DNA of 5,979 nucleotides, from positions 10,273-16,251 of the forward strand of contig PLKY01000432.1 in assembly GCA_003140785.1 (NCBI GenBank), in the 5' to 3' direction. The position numbers were made by a program, and so were the translations under genes. Each line of letters opens with the position of its first letter. The first letter of the stretch is position 1. The DNA is from Acidobacteriaceae bacterium (lineage in GTDB: Bacteria; Acidobacteriota; Terriglobia; Terriglobales; Acidobacteriaceae). This document shows, piece by piece, positions 1-5,224 of this stretch. The notes beneath the pieces are model-generated. The model saw only the letters and a program-made list of their open reading frames with translations, was not told the DNA's origin and did not search any database.

Positions 1-20
1 AAATTCAAGCGGTCAGAGAA

Positions 21-350
21 TCAGGCCGTAGTAACGGGCGTATATCCCGAGGAAGCTGCTTTCTTCATCGCCGATATTCCCTGAGCTACGGTCAGCAGCG
101 GCGTCGTCTTGGTGCTCTTCAGCGCGCCGCCTGCGGCAATGGCCAGAGCAAGAGCCGCGGCGCTGACATTGTTGGGCAACTCCACGAGCGCCACAATGTC
201 CTGATCGCCGAACGACAGCCAAAGACCCGTCAAACTACCGCCAAGGTTTTCAACGGCCTTGCCGACAACCGCGGTGCGATCCTGCGGCTTCTTCATCAAA
301 GCCTGCAACGCTTCGATTGTGTACGACGCCTGAATGAGGTAACTGGGCAT
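21..350 (-). CDS. GYD-domain protein, 109 aa
   Basis: This is a small, probably cytoplasmic protein of the GYD family, which has a ferredoxin-like alpha/beta fold and no established biochemical role. It opens MPSYLIQASYT, typical of the family, followed by a helical stretch with KAVENLGGSL (31-40), the core strand LWLSFGDQDIVALVELP (43-59), an Ala-rich helix (63-76) and a closing strand LKSTKTTPLLT (77-87). The family-naming G-x-Y-D position is degenerate here: it reads FGDQD, with Gln where Tyr is usual. No signal peptide or membrane segment is seen. The frame stays open upstream of 350, but the ATG at 350 has an AAAGGCGG site 6 nt before it and gives the normal family N-terminus. The gene follows the WYL regulator on the same strand after 86 bp, so it may be read through from that gene or use its own promoter. 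The family call is fairly sure; the function is unknown. Confidence 0.85.
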   Translation of the reverse strand: MPSYLIQASYTIEALQALMKKPQDRTAVVGKAVENLGGSLTGLWLSFGDQDIVALVELPNNVSAAALALAIAAGGALKSTKTTPLLTVAQGISAMKKAASSGYTPVTTA

Positions 351-356
351 GGAATT

Positions 357-364
357 CCGCCTTT
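357..364 (-). promoter_or_regulatory. Ribosome binding site that sets the GYD gene start
   Basis: On the minus strand AAAGGCGG lies 6 nt before the ATG at 350. The reading frame continues open upstream to 428, so this site decides the start in favour of MPSYL. Confidence 0.6.
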
Positions 365-404
365 CATGGGAAGTGCAAATTTGTAGATTCAGTGAGCGGA
401 CCCA

Positions 405-410
405 ACTATA
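405..410 (-). promoter_or_regulatory. Candidate -10 element for the GYD gene
   Basis: On the minus strand the sequence reads TATAGT (5 of 6 matches to TATAAT), preceded by TG, about 55 nt upstream of the GYD start codon and inside the gap after the regulator gene. No convincing -35 hexamer is seen at the right distance, so this is only a candidate. Confidence 0.3.
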
Positions 411-436
411 CACGGACATCCCCATCACGGTCGCGG

Positions 437-1411
437 TTAGTCTTCAGTGGCGTGGGTAAACTTTTGCCCGGCCATTGCGTGCGCCTCCGTTTGCACCCAC
501 TGCTGCAGTTCCGTCGGCGCAACAACACGAACGCGCGACCCGAATCCCAGCACGATAAACCGCGCCTCGGCCTCAGCCTCAAACTCGGCTCGCAAGGTAA
601 CCCAATCTCCGGAATCCTCAACGCGCATGCTGCCGGGCACTAAAGTCGTTGCGAACCACCCCTGCAACTTTCGCGCCGCATCGGCGGTAAGCGATAAAGT
701 CGCTGCATACCGTCTCCGCTGCTGGTTGAACTCCGCAGTGGATTTCTTCCAGTATTCTGCCAGATCGAAGCGCGGCGGGCGATCGAATCCACTTGCCAGC
801 GCCGTCACGGCTTGCATGCGTGAGACGCGATAGGTTCGGATCCCGTGCGCGGCGCGCGCCACAAGGTACCAGCTCAAACCTTTCGCAACCAGCCCCAGCG
901 GATCCACGGTGCGCGGCGCTTTTTCACCGTCGGCCTTGGTGTAGTCGAAGGCCAGTTTGCGCTCGCGGGCTACGGCATCCTGCACCACCGCCAACATCGA
1001 TAGATCCTCGCCCGTCTCGCGCCATCCCGTCGCATCCACGTGCAGCCGCTCGCGCATCGCTGCCGCCTGCGCACGCATCGGCCCCGGCAACGCGGCCATG
1101 AGCTTGTTCAGTGCGCTCTCCGCAGCCGCCGCAAGCCGTGGATGCCCAACGGCACGCGGCTGCGCCATCAGCAGCGCGTGCAACTCCGCTTCATCTAATC
1201 CTGGAACCTGCGTCCGCCATCCCTTTTCCAGTTCCCAGCCGCCCAGCGAACCTCGCAGCGCCACCACAGGCACACGCGCCGCGCTCAGGGCCTCAAGATC
1301 GCGATGAATCGTGCGTTGCGAAACCTCCAGTTGCTCCGCCAATTCGCGCTCCGTGGCACGCCCTTTGGCCTGCAGCAAGAGCAACACCGAGAGCAGCCGG
1401 TCAGACTTCAT
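437..1411 (-). CDS. YafY-type transcriptional regulator, HTH + WYL domains, 324 aa
   Basis: This is a DNA-binding regulator with a DeoR-like N-terminal winged helix (about 1-60), a WYL domain (about 138-205) and a C-terminal extension of the WCX type (about 235-315). The HTH reads ATERELAEQL then VSQRTIHRDLEALSAA, followed by the wing LRGSLGGWEL. The WYL domain contains FDY (155-157), the diagnostic triad W181-Y182-L183 and YRVSRM (194-199). WYL domains are thought to sense a ligand, in some members nucleic acid or nucleotide, but the ligand here is unknown. The ATG at 1411 gives the canonical MKSDRLLSVLLLLQA start; a TTG ten codons upstream has no ribosome site and would add atypical sequence. 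It faces the pfpI-like gene across a short divergent region with a perfect inverted repeat, so autoregulation and control of that operon are likely. The family is secure; the target is inferred. Confidence 0.95.
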   Translation of the reverse strand: MKSDRLLSVLLLLQAKGRATERELAEQLEVSQRTIHRDLEALSAARVPVVALRGSLGGWELEKGWRTQVPGLDEAELHALLMAQPRAVGHPRLAAAAESALNKLMAALPGPMRAQAAAMRERLHVDATGWRETGEDLSMLAVVQDAVARERKLAFDYTKADGEKAPRTVDPLGLVAKGLSWYLVARAAHGIRTYRVSRMQAVTALASGFDRPPRFDLAEYWKKSTAEFNQQRRRYAATLSLTADAARKLQGWFATTLVPGSMRVEDSGDWVTLRAEFEAEAEARFIVLGFGSRVRVVAPTELQQWVQTEAHAMAGQKFTHATED

Positions 1412-1461
1412 CGCGAGGTTCCATCTTCCCTTCCAAAACAATTCTTATTTTCACAAAGCAT

Positions 1462-1482
1462 ATATGACATAGCTTGTCATAT
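1462..1482. promoter_or_regulatory. Perfect inverted repeat, candidate operator in the divergent promoter region
   Basis: ATATGACA (1462-1469), spacer TAGCT, TGTCATAT (1475-1482): an exact 8+8 bp dyad in an AT-rich stretch between the regulator start (1411) and the pfpI-like start (1524). Its size and symmetry suit a dimeric winged-helix regulator, and its position could control both directions. A possible leftward promoter overlaps it (minus-strand TTAAAT, 16 nt, TATATG), which fits autorepression, but those hexamers are weak. The assignment to the adjacent YafY-type protein is inferred. Confidence 0.7.
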
Positions 1483-1511
1483 TTAAGGAAAGATGATGGA
1501 GAAGTCAGGCC

Positions 1512-1518
1512 GAGGTGA
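1512..1518 (+). promoter_or_regulatory. Ribosome binding site that sets the pfpI-like start
   Basis: GAGGTGA lies 8 nt (counted from GAGG) before the ATG at 1524. An in-frame GTG at 1515 falls inside this site, so it is unlikely to be the start. Confidence 0.6.
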
Positions 1519-1523
1519 CTCTT

Positions 1524-2141
1524 ATGCGCAATAACGCCGTTCATCTGTTTGTCTTCGATACGATGGCCGATTGGGAAGCGGCCTTCGCCGTTGCCGCCAT
1601 CAACAATCCCCAATTCCAGCAGGTACCGGGGCGCTTTCGAGTTGTCACCGTTGGCCTGACCCGCGAACCGATCACAACCATGGGCGGAGTTCGTATTCAA
1701 CCGGACGCCGCGCTCGGCGAGATCTCACCGACTGAGAGCAGCATGTTGATCCTGCCAGGCGGCGAACAGTGGGAGATCGGTTGCAATGCCGCGGCTATTG
1801 AGACCACACGGAGATTCATCGCCAACTGCGTCCCGGTAGCGGCCATCTGCGCGGCAACCATAGCATTGGCGCGCGCCGGCTTGCTCGACAACCGCTATCA
1901 CACCAGCAACGCGCGCGAATATCTCGCGTCCAGCGGCTATCGCGGCAGCCGGTGGTATCGAGACACGCCGGCCGTCAGCGATCAAGGGGTAATTACTGCG
2001 TCTGGAGTTGCGCCGATCGAGTTCGCACGCGAAATTGTTGACGCTCTCGATCTTTACAACGCATGTGCGCTCGATGCGTGGTACACGCTGTTCAAACACG
2101 GCGACGCGTCGAGGTATTACGAGCTCGCGCAAACGCTTTAA
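1524..2141 (+). CDS. DJ-1/PfpI family protein (class I glutamine amidotransferase-like), 205 aa
   Basis: This is a cytoplasmic protein of the DJ-1/PfpI superfamily, whose members include proteases/chaperones, glyoxalase III-type enzymes and stress proteins such as Bacillus YoaZ. The fold landmarks are present: an N-terminal strand then D16-W17-E18, where E18 is at the place of the Glu that hydrogen-bonds the nucleophile in DJ-1; MLILPGG at 74-80; and the nucleophile elbow VAAICAAT with Cys109. ARAGLLDNRYHTSN (116-129) follows, with His126 as the likely partner residue. Length is normal for the family. The ATG at 1524 is chosen because GAGGTG sits at the right distance. It is the first gene rightward of the divergent operator and is followed after 68 bp by the DinB-like gene. 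The superfamily is secure; the reaction (deglycase, glyoxalase or other) cannot be decided from the sequence. Confidence 0.93.
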   Translation: MRNNAVHLFVFDTMADWEAAFAVAAINNPQFQQVPGRFRVVTVGLTREPITTMGGVRIQPDAALGEISPTESSMLILPGGEQWEIGCNAAAIETTRRFIANCVPVAAICAATIALARAGLLDNRYHTSNAREYLASSGYRGSRWYRDTPAVSDQGVITASGVAPIEFAREIVDALDLYNACALDAWYTLFKHGDASRYYELAQTL

Positions 2142-2143
2142 CT

Positions 2144-2185
2144 CGCCGACTGATTCATCCCGCTTTCGGCATTTCCGCCGAATCA
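2144..2185 (+). promoter_or_regulatory. Competing short hairpins between the pfpI-like and dinB-like genes
   Basis: The 68-bp gap holds TTCGGC (2165-2170) with GCCGAA (2177-2182), a 6-bp stem with a 6-nt loop. Two other pairings compete for the same bases: GCCGA (2145-2149) with TCGGC (2166-2170), and TGATTC (2151-2156) with GAATCA (2180-2185). No T-run follows, so it is not a clear terminator. It may adjust expression between the two genes or be chance. Confidence 0.25.
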
Positions 2186-2195
2186 AACCTGTCTC

Positions 2196-2204
2196 AAAGG
2201 AGAT
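2196..2204 (+). promoter_or_regulatory. Strong ribosome binding site for the dinB-like gene
   Basis: AAAGGAGAT, with GGAG 7 nt before the ATG at 2210. The frame is open for 49 codons upstream, overlapping the pfpI-like gene, so this site fixes the true start. Confidence 0.75.
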
Positions 2205-2209
2205 CGAAC

Positions 2210-2716
2210 ATGAACCTAAAAGACCTCTTCCTCGCCCAACTTGATCGCGAAGCCATCCTGACGCGCAAAGCGGTCGAACGCGTTCCCGAGGGCCAAAACG
2301 GGTTCAAACCTCATGATCGGTCAATGGAGCTGGGCTATCTGGCCGCGCTCGTTGCCGGCATGCTTGGCTGGATCACCTTCATGATCGAACGCGACGAACT
2401 CGACTTCAGCGACCCTTCATCCGGAGAGTTTCGCCCCAAAGTCCTCAACACAAAAGCTGCGTTGCTCGCCAGCGTTGACGCCTCTGTCGCCAATGCCCGA
2501 CGCGCACTCGAGTCAACAACGGACGAACACCTGCTTACTCCCTGGGCACTTAAATCCAGTGGCCGGACGATTCAAGAGGAGGCACGATACCTGATGATTG
2601 CCGACGCTGTCTTCAGTCACCTCGCGCATCATCGTGGGCAACTCACGGTCTACCTGCGTCTCGCGGCTTCAACCGTGCCTGCCCTGTATGGCCCTTCGGC
2701 GGATGAACGCTTCTGA
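2210..2716 (+). CDS. DinB/YfiT-superfamily protein, 168 aa
   Basis: This is a four-helix-bundle protein of the DinB/YfiT superfamily. Characterised relatives are metal-dependent enzymes acting with low-molecular-weight thiols (for example bacillithiol S-transferase, mycothiol-dependent isomerase); many others are uncharacterised stress genes. Recognisable parts are KPHDRSMELGYLA (33-45), GWITFMIERDELDF (53-66), the C-terminal metal motif HLAHHRGQLTVYLRL (137-151) and the closing YGPSADE (160-166). His137 and His141 match two of the three usual metal ligands. The third is normally a His in the helix after SM-x-L, but Leu47 occupies that place (LAALVAG), so metal binding may be altered or lost. 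The start is fixed by AAAGGAGAT. It is probably co-transcribed with the upstream DJ-1/PfpI gene and under the same operator. The superfamily is sure; substrate and activity are unknown. Confidence 0.92.
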   Translation: MNLKDLFLAQLDREAILTRKAVERVPEGQNGFKPHDRSMELGYLAALVAGMLGWITFMIERDELDFSDPSSGEFRPKVLNTKAALLASVDASVANARRALESTTDEHLLTPWALKSSGRTIQEEARYLMIADAVFSHLAHHRGQLTVYLRLAASTVPALYGPSADERF

Positions 2717-2719
2717 AGT

Positions 2720-2746
2720 GTCCTGCGCGGGCGATCAACGCGGGAC
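2720..2746 (+). terminator. Imperfect hairpin after the dinB-like gene
   Basis: GTCC (2720-2723), bulged TG, CGCG (2726-2729), 9-nt loop, CGCG (2739-2742), GGAC (2743-2746): an 8-bp stem four bases after the dinB stop codon. There is no T-run after it, so it may be a weak or factor-assisted terminator separating the stress operon from plsY, or only a GC-rich coincidence. Confidence 0.3.
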
Positions 2747-2769
2747 CTGGCGCACGCGGCTCTACCTGC

Positions 2770-2775
2770 TACACT
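2770..2775 (+). promoter_or_regulatory. Candidate -10 element of a plsY promoter
   Basis: TACACT (4 of 6 matches to TATAAT) ends 10 nt before the plsY ATG. The hexamer 17 nt upstream, CTGGCG (2747-2752), matches only 3 of 6 -35 positions. If used, transcription would begin within a few bases of the start codon, giving a nearly leaderless mRNA, which would fit the missing Shine-Dalgarno site. Confidence 0.35.
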
Positions 2776-2785
2776 CGTTCTCGTT

Positions 2786-3430
2786 ATGCCCCTTGCAAGC
2801 CTTCTGGTCGTGGCTGCTGCCTACATGCTTGGCTCCATCCCCACCGGATATTTGCTGGTGCGGTTCTTTCGCAAGCAGGACATCCGCACCATCGGCAGTG
2901 GCAATATCGGGGCAACAAATGTTCTGCGCTCCGGGGCACGCGGTCTGGGTGCGGCTACGTTTGTCCTCGATGTGCTCAAGGGCTGCGCGGCGGTCGGTCT
3001 GGGAGCCGCGCTGGCCCCCTACCTGATGCCCAATGCTCCTGTCCGCAATGTCGAGGCTCTTGCGGCTATTTGTGCAGTGCTCGGCCACATGTTTCCCCTG
3101 TGGTTGGGATTCCGCGGCGGGAAAGGCGTTGCCACCGGCTTCGGGGTTTTTCTCGTCGCCGCGCCTCTGGCCGCCCTCGCGGCCATTGCTGTCTTTGGCG
3201 TGATTGTCGCGCTCACCCGCTTCGTCTCGCTGGCCTCCATTCTGAGCGCAGCCAGTTTTCCCATCTTCGCGTGGTTTCTTGTGCAGGGGAACAAGCCGGC
3301 CTTCTTCATCGCCGCGCAGGCCATAGTTGCGTTGCTGATCATCGCCAAGCACCACCAGAACATTCGCCGCCTGCTCTCCGGAACGGAGAGCCGATTCGGC
3401 GGCCGGCCCCAGGAGGGGAGGACCGCATGA
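2786..3430 (+). CDS. plsY: Acyl-phosphate:glycerol-3-phosphate acyltransferase PlsY, 214 aa
   Basis: PlsY is an inner-membrane enzyme that transfers the acyl group of acyl-phosphate (made by PlsX) to sn-glycerol-3-phosphate, giving lysophosphatidic acid, the first step of phospholipid synthesis. The conserved signatures are all present: GSIPTGYL (16-23), GSGNIGATNVLR (37-48), DVLKG (62-66), GHMFPLWLGFRGGKGVATGFG (100-120, in two runs) and KHHQNIRRLLSGTE (188-201). Between them are hydrophobic segments at about 4-24, 53-81, 90-106, 115-143, 148-166 and 172-187. Length is typical. The ATG at 2786 gives the standard N-terminus just before GSIPTGY, but no Shine-Dalgarno sequence precedes it. The stop codon overlaps the gpsA start in an ATGA junction, so the two genes are translationally coupled and GpsA supplies the substrate of PlsY. 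The C-terminal tail after the last motif is Arg/Gly-rich and probably cytoplasmic. Confidence 0.97.
   Translation: MPLASLLVVAAAYMLGSIPTGYLLVRFFRKQDIRTIGSGNIGATNVLRSGARGLGAATFVLDVLKGCAAVGLGAALAPYLMPNAPVRNVEALAAICAVLGHMFPLWLGFRGGKGVATGFGVFLVAAPLAALAAIAVFGVIVALTRFVSLASILSAASFPIFAWFLVQGNKPAFFIAAQAIVALLIIAKHHQNIRRLLSGTESRFGGRPQEGRTA
3373..3391 (+). repeat. Perfect 8-bp hairpin near the plsY 3' end
   Basis: GCTCTCCG (3373-3380), loop GAA, CGGAGAGC (3384-3391). It lies within the codons for the conserved LLSGTES stretch of PlsY and 35 nt before the gpsA start. There is no following T-run. It could protect or structure the plsY-gpsA junction mRNA; the protein motif partly constrains the sequence. 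Confidence 0.45.
3407..3418 (+). promoter_or_regulatory. gpsA ribosome site inside a small hairpin
   Basis: CCCC (3407-3410), loop AGGA, GGGG (3415-3418). The stem-loop contains the AGGAGG part of the gpsA ribosome site; a second purine-rich run, GGGGAGG (3415-3421), ends 5 nt before the ATG at 3427. Ribosomes finishing plsY at 3430 would melt this structure, which fits coupled translation. Confidence 0.35.
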
Positions 3431-4434
3431 GCCACATCGTTGTCCTTGGTTCCGGCGCATGGGGAACTGCTATCGCCCTCGCCCTCTACCGCCGTGGCGG
3501 CCATCAGATCACGCTCTGGTCGCACAGCATCGATGAGGCCCGTCAGATTGACGACGCACGCGAGAATGTTCTTTTTCTGCCGGGATATCCTTTGCCTGAC
3601 GACCTTCCGGTTACTGCCGGCATCGAGCCGGTGGCGAAGGCCGAAATCCTCGTCTCGGTGATTCCATCCGAATTCCTGCGCCCCACGCTGATGCGCCTGC
3701 GGCCGCACATGCACAACGGCCAGTTCGTGTTGAGCGCCACTAAGGGCGTTGAAGACCGCAGCTTCCTGCGCATGACCCAGGTGCTCTCCGAGACTCTCGA
3801 GCCCGCTGGGCTGCTGCTGCCCATCGGCGCGCTCTCGGGGCCGAGCTTTGCCCTTGAAGTGGCGCAGGGCCAGCCCACCGCCGTCACGGTGGCCTTCAGC
3901 GATCCGCAGATCGCGACTCTTGTGCAACAGGAGTTCTCGTCTGAAACACTGCGGCTTTACACGTCGACCGACGTGATTGGCGTGGAGTTAGGCGGCGCGC
4001 TCAAGAACGTGATTGCTATTGCGGCGGGCATCGCTGCTGGGGTAGGTCTGGGATACAACTCCGCGGCGGGATTGATGACGCGCGGCATTGCAGAGATTAC
4101 GCGGCTTGCAGTGGCTTGCGGGGGGCGGCGCGAAACACTGGCCGGGCTTTCTGGCGTTGGCGATCTGGTGCTGACCTGCACCGGGTCGCTCTCGCGCAAT
4201 CGCACCGTGGGGCAGGCTCTGGGGCAGGGGCGCAAGCTGCCGGAGATCCTGGAAAGCCTGGGCGGCAAAGTGGCGGAGGGTGTACGCACGACACGCGCGG
4301 CGCTTGGGCTGGCGCGGCGGTATGGCATCGAAATGCCGATCACCGAGCAGATGGAGCTGATTCTCGACGAAGGGAAAGACCCGCGCGAGGCAATCAAAGA
4401 CCTGATGCTGAGGCCGGGGAAGGGCGAGCACTAG
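3427..4434 (+). CDS. gpsA: Glycerol-3-phosphate dehydrogenase [NAD(P)+] GpsA, 335 aa
   Basis: GpsA is a cytoplasmic enzyme that reduces dihydroxyacetone phosphate to sn-glycerol-3-phosphate with NAD(P)H, providing the backbone for phospholipids. The N-terminal Rossmann domain opens with the dinucleotide loop G8-S-G-A-W-G-T14 and ends with ATKGVED (104-110), where Lys106 is the conserved substrate-site lysine. SGPSFA (137-142) follows. The C-terminal helical domain has ELGGALKNVIAIAAG (187-201) with the catalytic Lys193, then TRGIAEI (218-224), GVGDLVLTCTG (243-253), SRNR (256-259) and VAEGVRT (282-288). Length is standard and all key residues are present. The ATG at 3427 overlaps the plsY stop by 4 bp and has an AGGAGG/GGGGAGG double ribosome site. 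The order plsY-gpsA places substrate producer and consumer in one transcript. It is convergent with the HEPN-like gene downstream. Confidence 0.98.
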   Translation: MSHIVVLGSGAWGTAIALALYRRGGHQITLWSHSIDEARQIDDARENVLFLPGYPLPDDLPVTAGIEPVAKAEILVSVIPSEFLRPTLMRLRPHMHNGQFVLSATKGVEDRSFLRMTQVLSETLEPAGLLLPIGALSGPSFALEVAQGQPTAVTVAFSDPQIATLVQQEFSSETLRLYTSTDVIGVELGGALKNVIAIAAGIAAGVGLGYNSAAGLMTRGIAEITRLAVACGGRRETLAGLSGVGDLVLTCTGSLSRNRTVGQALGQGRKLPEILESLGGKVAEGVRTTRAALGLARRYGIEMPITEQMELILDEGKDPREAIKDLMLRPGKGEH

Positions 4435-4440
4435 CTGCCC
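4422..4440 (+). terminator. Hairpin across the gpsA stop codon
   Basis: GGGC (4422-4425), bulged G, AGC (4427-4429), loop ACTA, GCT (4434-4436), GCCC (4437-4440): a 7-bp stem enclosing the TAG stop. A TTTTT run occurs only about 30 bases later, so this is not a standard intrinsic terminator. The 55-bp gap to the convergent gene shows no better candidate. Confidence 0.3.
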
Positions 4441-4489
4441 CAGCAACGAAGAATTGTCTCCTGGCCAAGTTTTTGAGGAAGAGTGCCGA

Positions 4490-4498
4490 TCATTGAGC
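4490..4498 (+). repeat. 9-bp direct repeat, left copy (TCATTGAGC)
   Basis: TCATTGAGC occurs here and exactly again at 5216-5224, in the same orientation. This copy includes the stop codon of the HEPN-like gene (minus-strand TGA at 4490-4492). The pair brackets a 717-bp low-GC stretch. It could be a target-site duplication or recombination scar, or chance. Confidence 0.4.
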
Positions 4499-5035
4499 GG
4501 CGCTCTTTCGACCTATTACCGATACGGTACTTAATTTCCGTTCTTTGGCTGGAGGTATTCTCGGTACATCGCGAGTCATCGCCAAGGTATGGGCGAGTCG
4601 GCCGTTCGATTCGTGAGACAGGCTTACGATCCGGTATGTGTTAAGCGCTCGAAGAATTCTCAAGCAGAAATGAAAGGTCTGCTCCGCTTCCTTCAAGGTT
4701 GGTGGGGGATTGCCTTCCTTACTTATTGGATGGGCCAGTCGATTCCGAATCTTGCGAAGCCGGGTGAACTCTGCATCCACAAGCGAGGGCTCGGAGAGGG
4801 GCAGAAGAAACGCCAGCGTGCGCACTTTCAGCTTCGTCGGCAGAGTTTTGATTGTCCGTCCCCGCGCGCCCCAGCCTTCTACGGCATAGTCCAATCCGTC
4901 CTCAAGACCAACCCAGCTGAGCAAGATGCAAGCCCGTAAACACCGGCACAGCCGCACCGATGCGCTAGGAATACCCGGAAGAGCCTTGGCCTCCATCAAG
5001 AAGACATGTGCATCGTCGAGCGCACAGAATTGCAT
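4490..5035 (-). CDS. HEPN-like domain protein, 181 aa
   Basis: This is a probably cytoplasmic alpha-helical protein that resembles HEPN-superfamily proteins. The first half has a helix, DDAHVFLMEAKAL (7-19), and a long helix rich in hydrophobics, LRACILLSWVGLEDGLDYAV (33-52). After a linker comes FTRLRKIRNRLAHP (90-103), whose Arg97 and His102 form the R-x4-H motif used for RNA cleavage in many HEPN toxins and defence proteins. A helix, TLKEAEQTFHFCLRILRAL (113-131), follows, then a basic polar tail. The ATG at 5035 was chosen because the recognisable domain begins just after it and a TATACT element lies 27 nt upstream; its ribosome site is poor. A GTG at 5197 would add 54 unrecognised residues. 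No nucleotidyltransferase (MNT) or other antitoxin partner is adjacent. GC content is lower than in the flanking genes, suggesting acquisition by transfer. HEPN is a motif-based call. Confidence 0.65.
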   Translation of the reverse strand: MQFCALDDAHVFLMEAKALPGIPSASVRLCRCLRACILLSWVGLEDGLDYAVEGWGARGRTIKTLPTKLKVRTLAFLLPLSEPSLVDAEFTRLRKIRNRLAHPISKEGNPPPTLKEAEQTFHFCLRILRALNTYRIVSLSHESNGRLAHTLAMTRDVPRIPPAKERKLSTVSVIGRKSAAQ

Positions 5036-5061
5036 TATGTATGAACCTGGGAGGAACCCCC

Positions 5062-5067
5062 AGTATA
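5062..5067 (-). promoter_or_regulatory. Candidate -10 element for the HEPN-like gene
   Basis: The minus strand reads TATACT (5 of 6 matches to TATAAT), 26 nt before the ATG at 5035. The hexamer 17 nt upstream (GACAGA) is a weak -35. The position supports the start at 5035 rather than further upstream. Confidence 0.4.
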
Positions 5068-5215
5068 TGCAAATATTGCGATGATCTGTCGCTTGGCACG
5101 GGAAATACATGGTAATGCGAATTGCGCACCCATTTGTATTTTTCGGTAACTGCAATCGTAGAGTCCTCGATTCCGAACATCCAATTCGGACGGTCACTCA
5201 AGTAATCTCTGCGGG

Positions 5216-5224
5216 TCATTGAGC
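5216..5224 (+). repeat. 9-bp direct repeat, right copy (TCATTGAGC)
   Basis: Exact second copy of the sequence at 4490-4498, same orientation. No terminal inverted repeats are visible just inside the two copies, so a classical insertion sequence is not supported. Confidence 0.4.

Noticed and set aside
793..1467. Plus-strand open frames opposite the WYL regulator
   Set aside because: They are Arg/Pro/Ala/Ser-rich translations with no recognisable domain, lying antisense to a gene with clear HTH and WYL motifs; high GC explains the open frames.
1725..2186. Minus-strand open frame opposite the pfpI-like gene
   Set aside because: No recognisable motif and no ribosome site; the plus strand has the LPGG and Cys-elbow motifs.
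2762..3927. Two long minus-strand open frames opposite plsY and gpsA
   Set aside because: Composition is low-complexity and charged with no domain, and the plus strand carries fully conserved PlsY and GpsA motifs.
4589..4939. Plus-strand open frame opposite the HEPN-like gene
   Set aside because: No recognised domain or ribosome site; the opposite strand encodes the R-x4-H helix pattern with sensible codon use.
5036..5197. N-terminal extension of the HEPN-like protein to the GTG at 5197
   Set aside because: The added residues match no known pattern, the GTG has no ribosome site, and a TATACT element lies inside this stretch at the right distance for the start at 5035.
4490..5224. Insertion sequence or transposon
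   Set aside because: Direct repeats are present but there is no transposase and no terminal inverted repeat just inside them.
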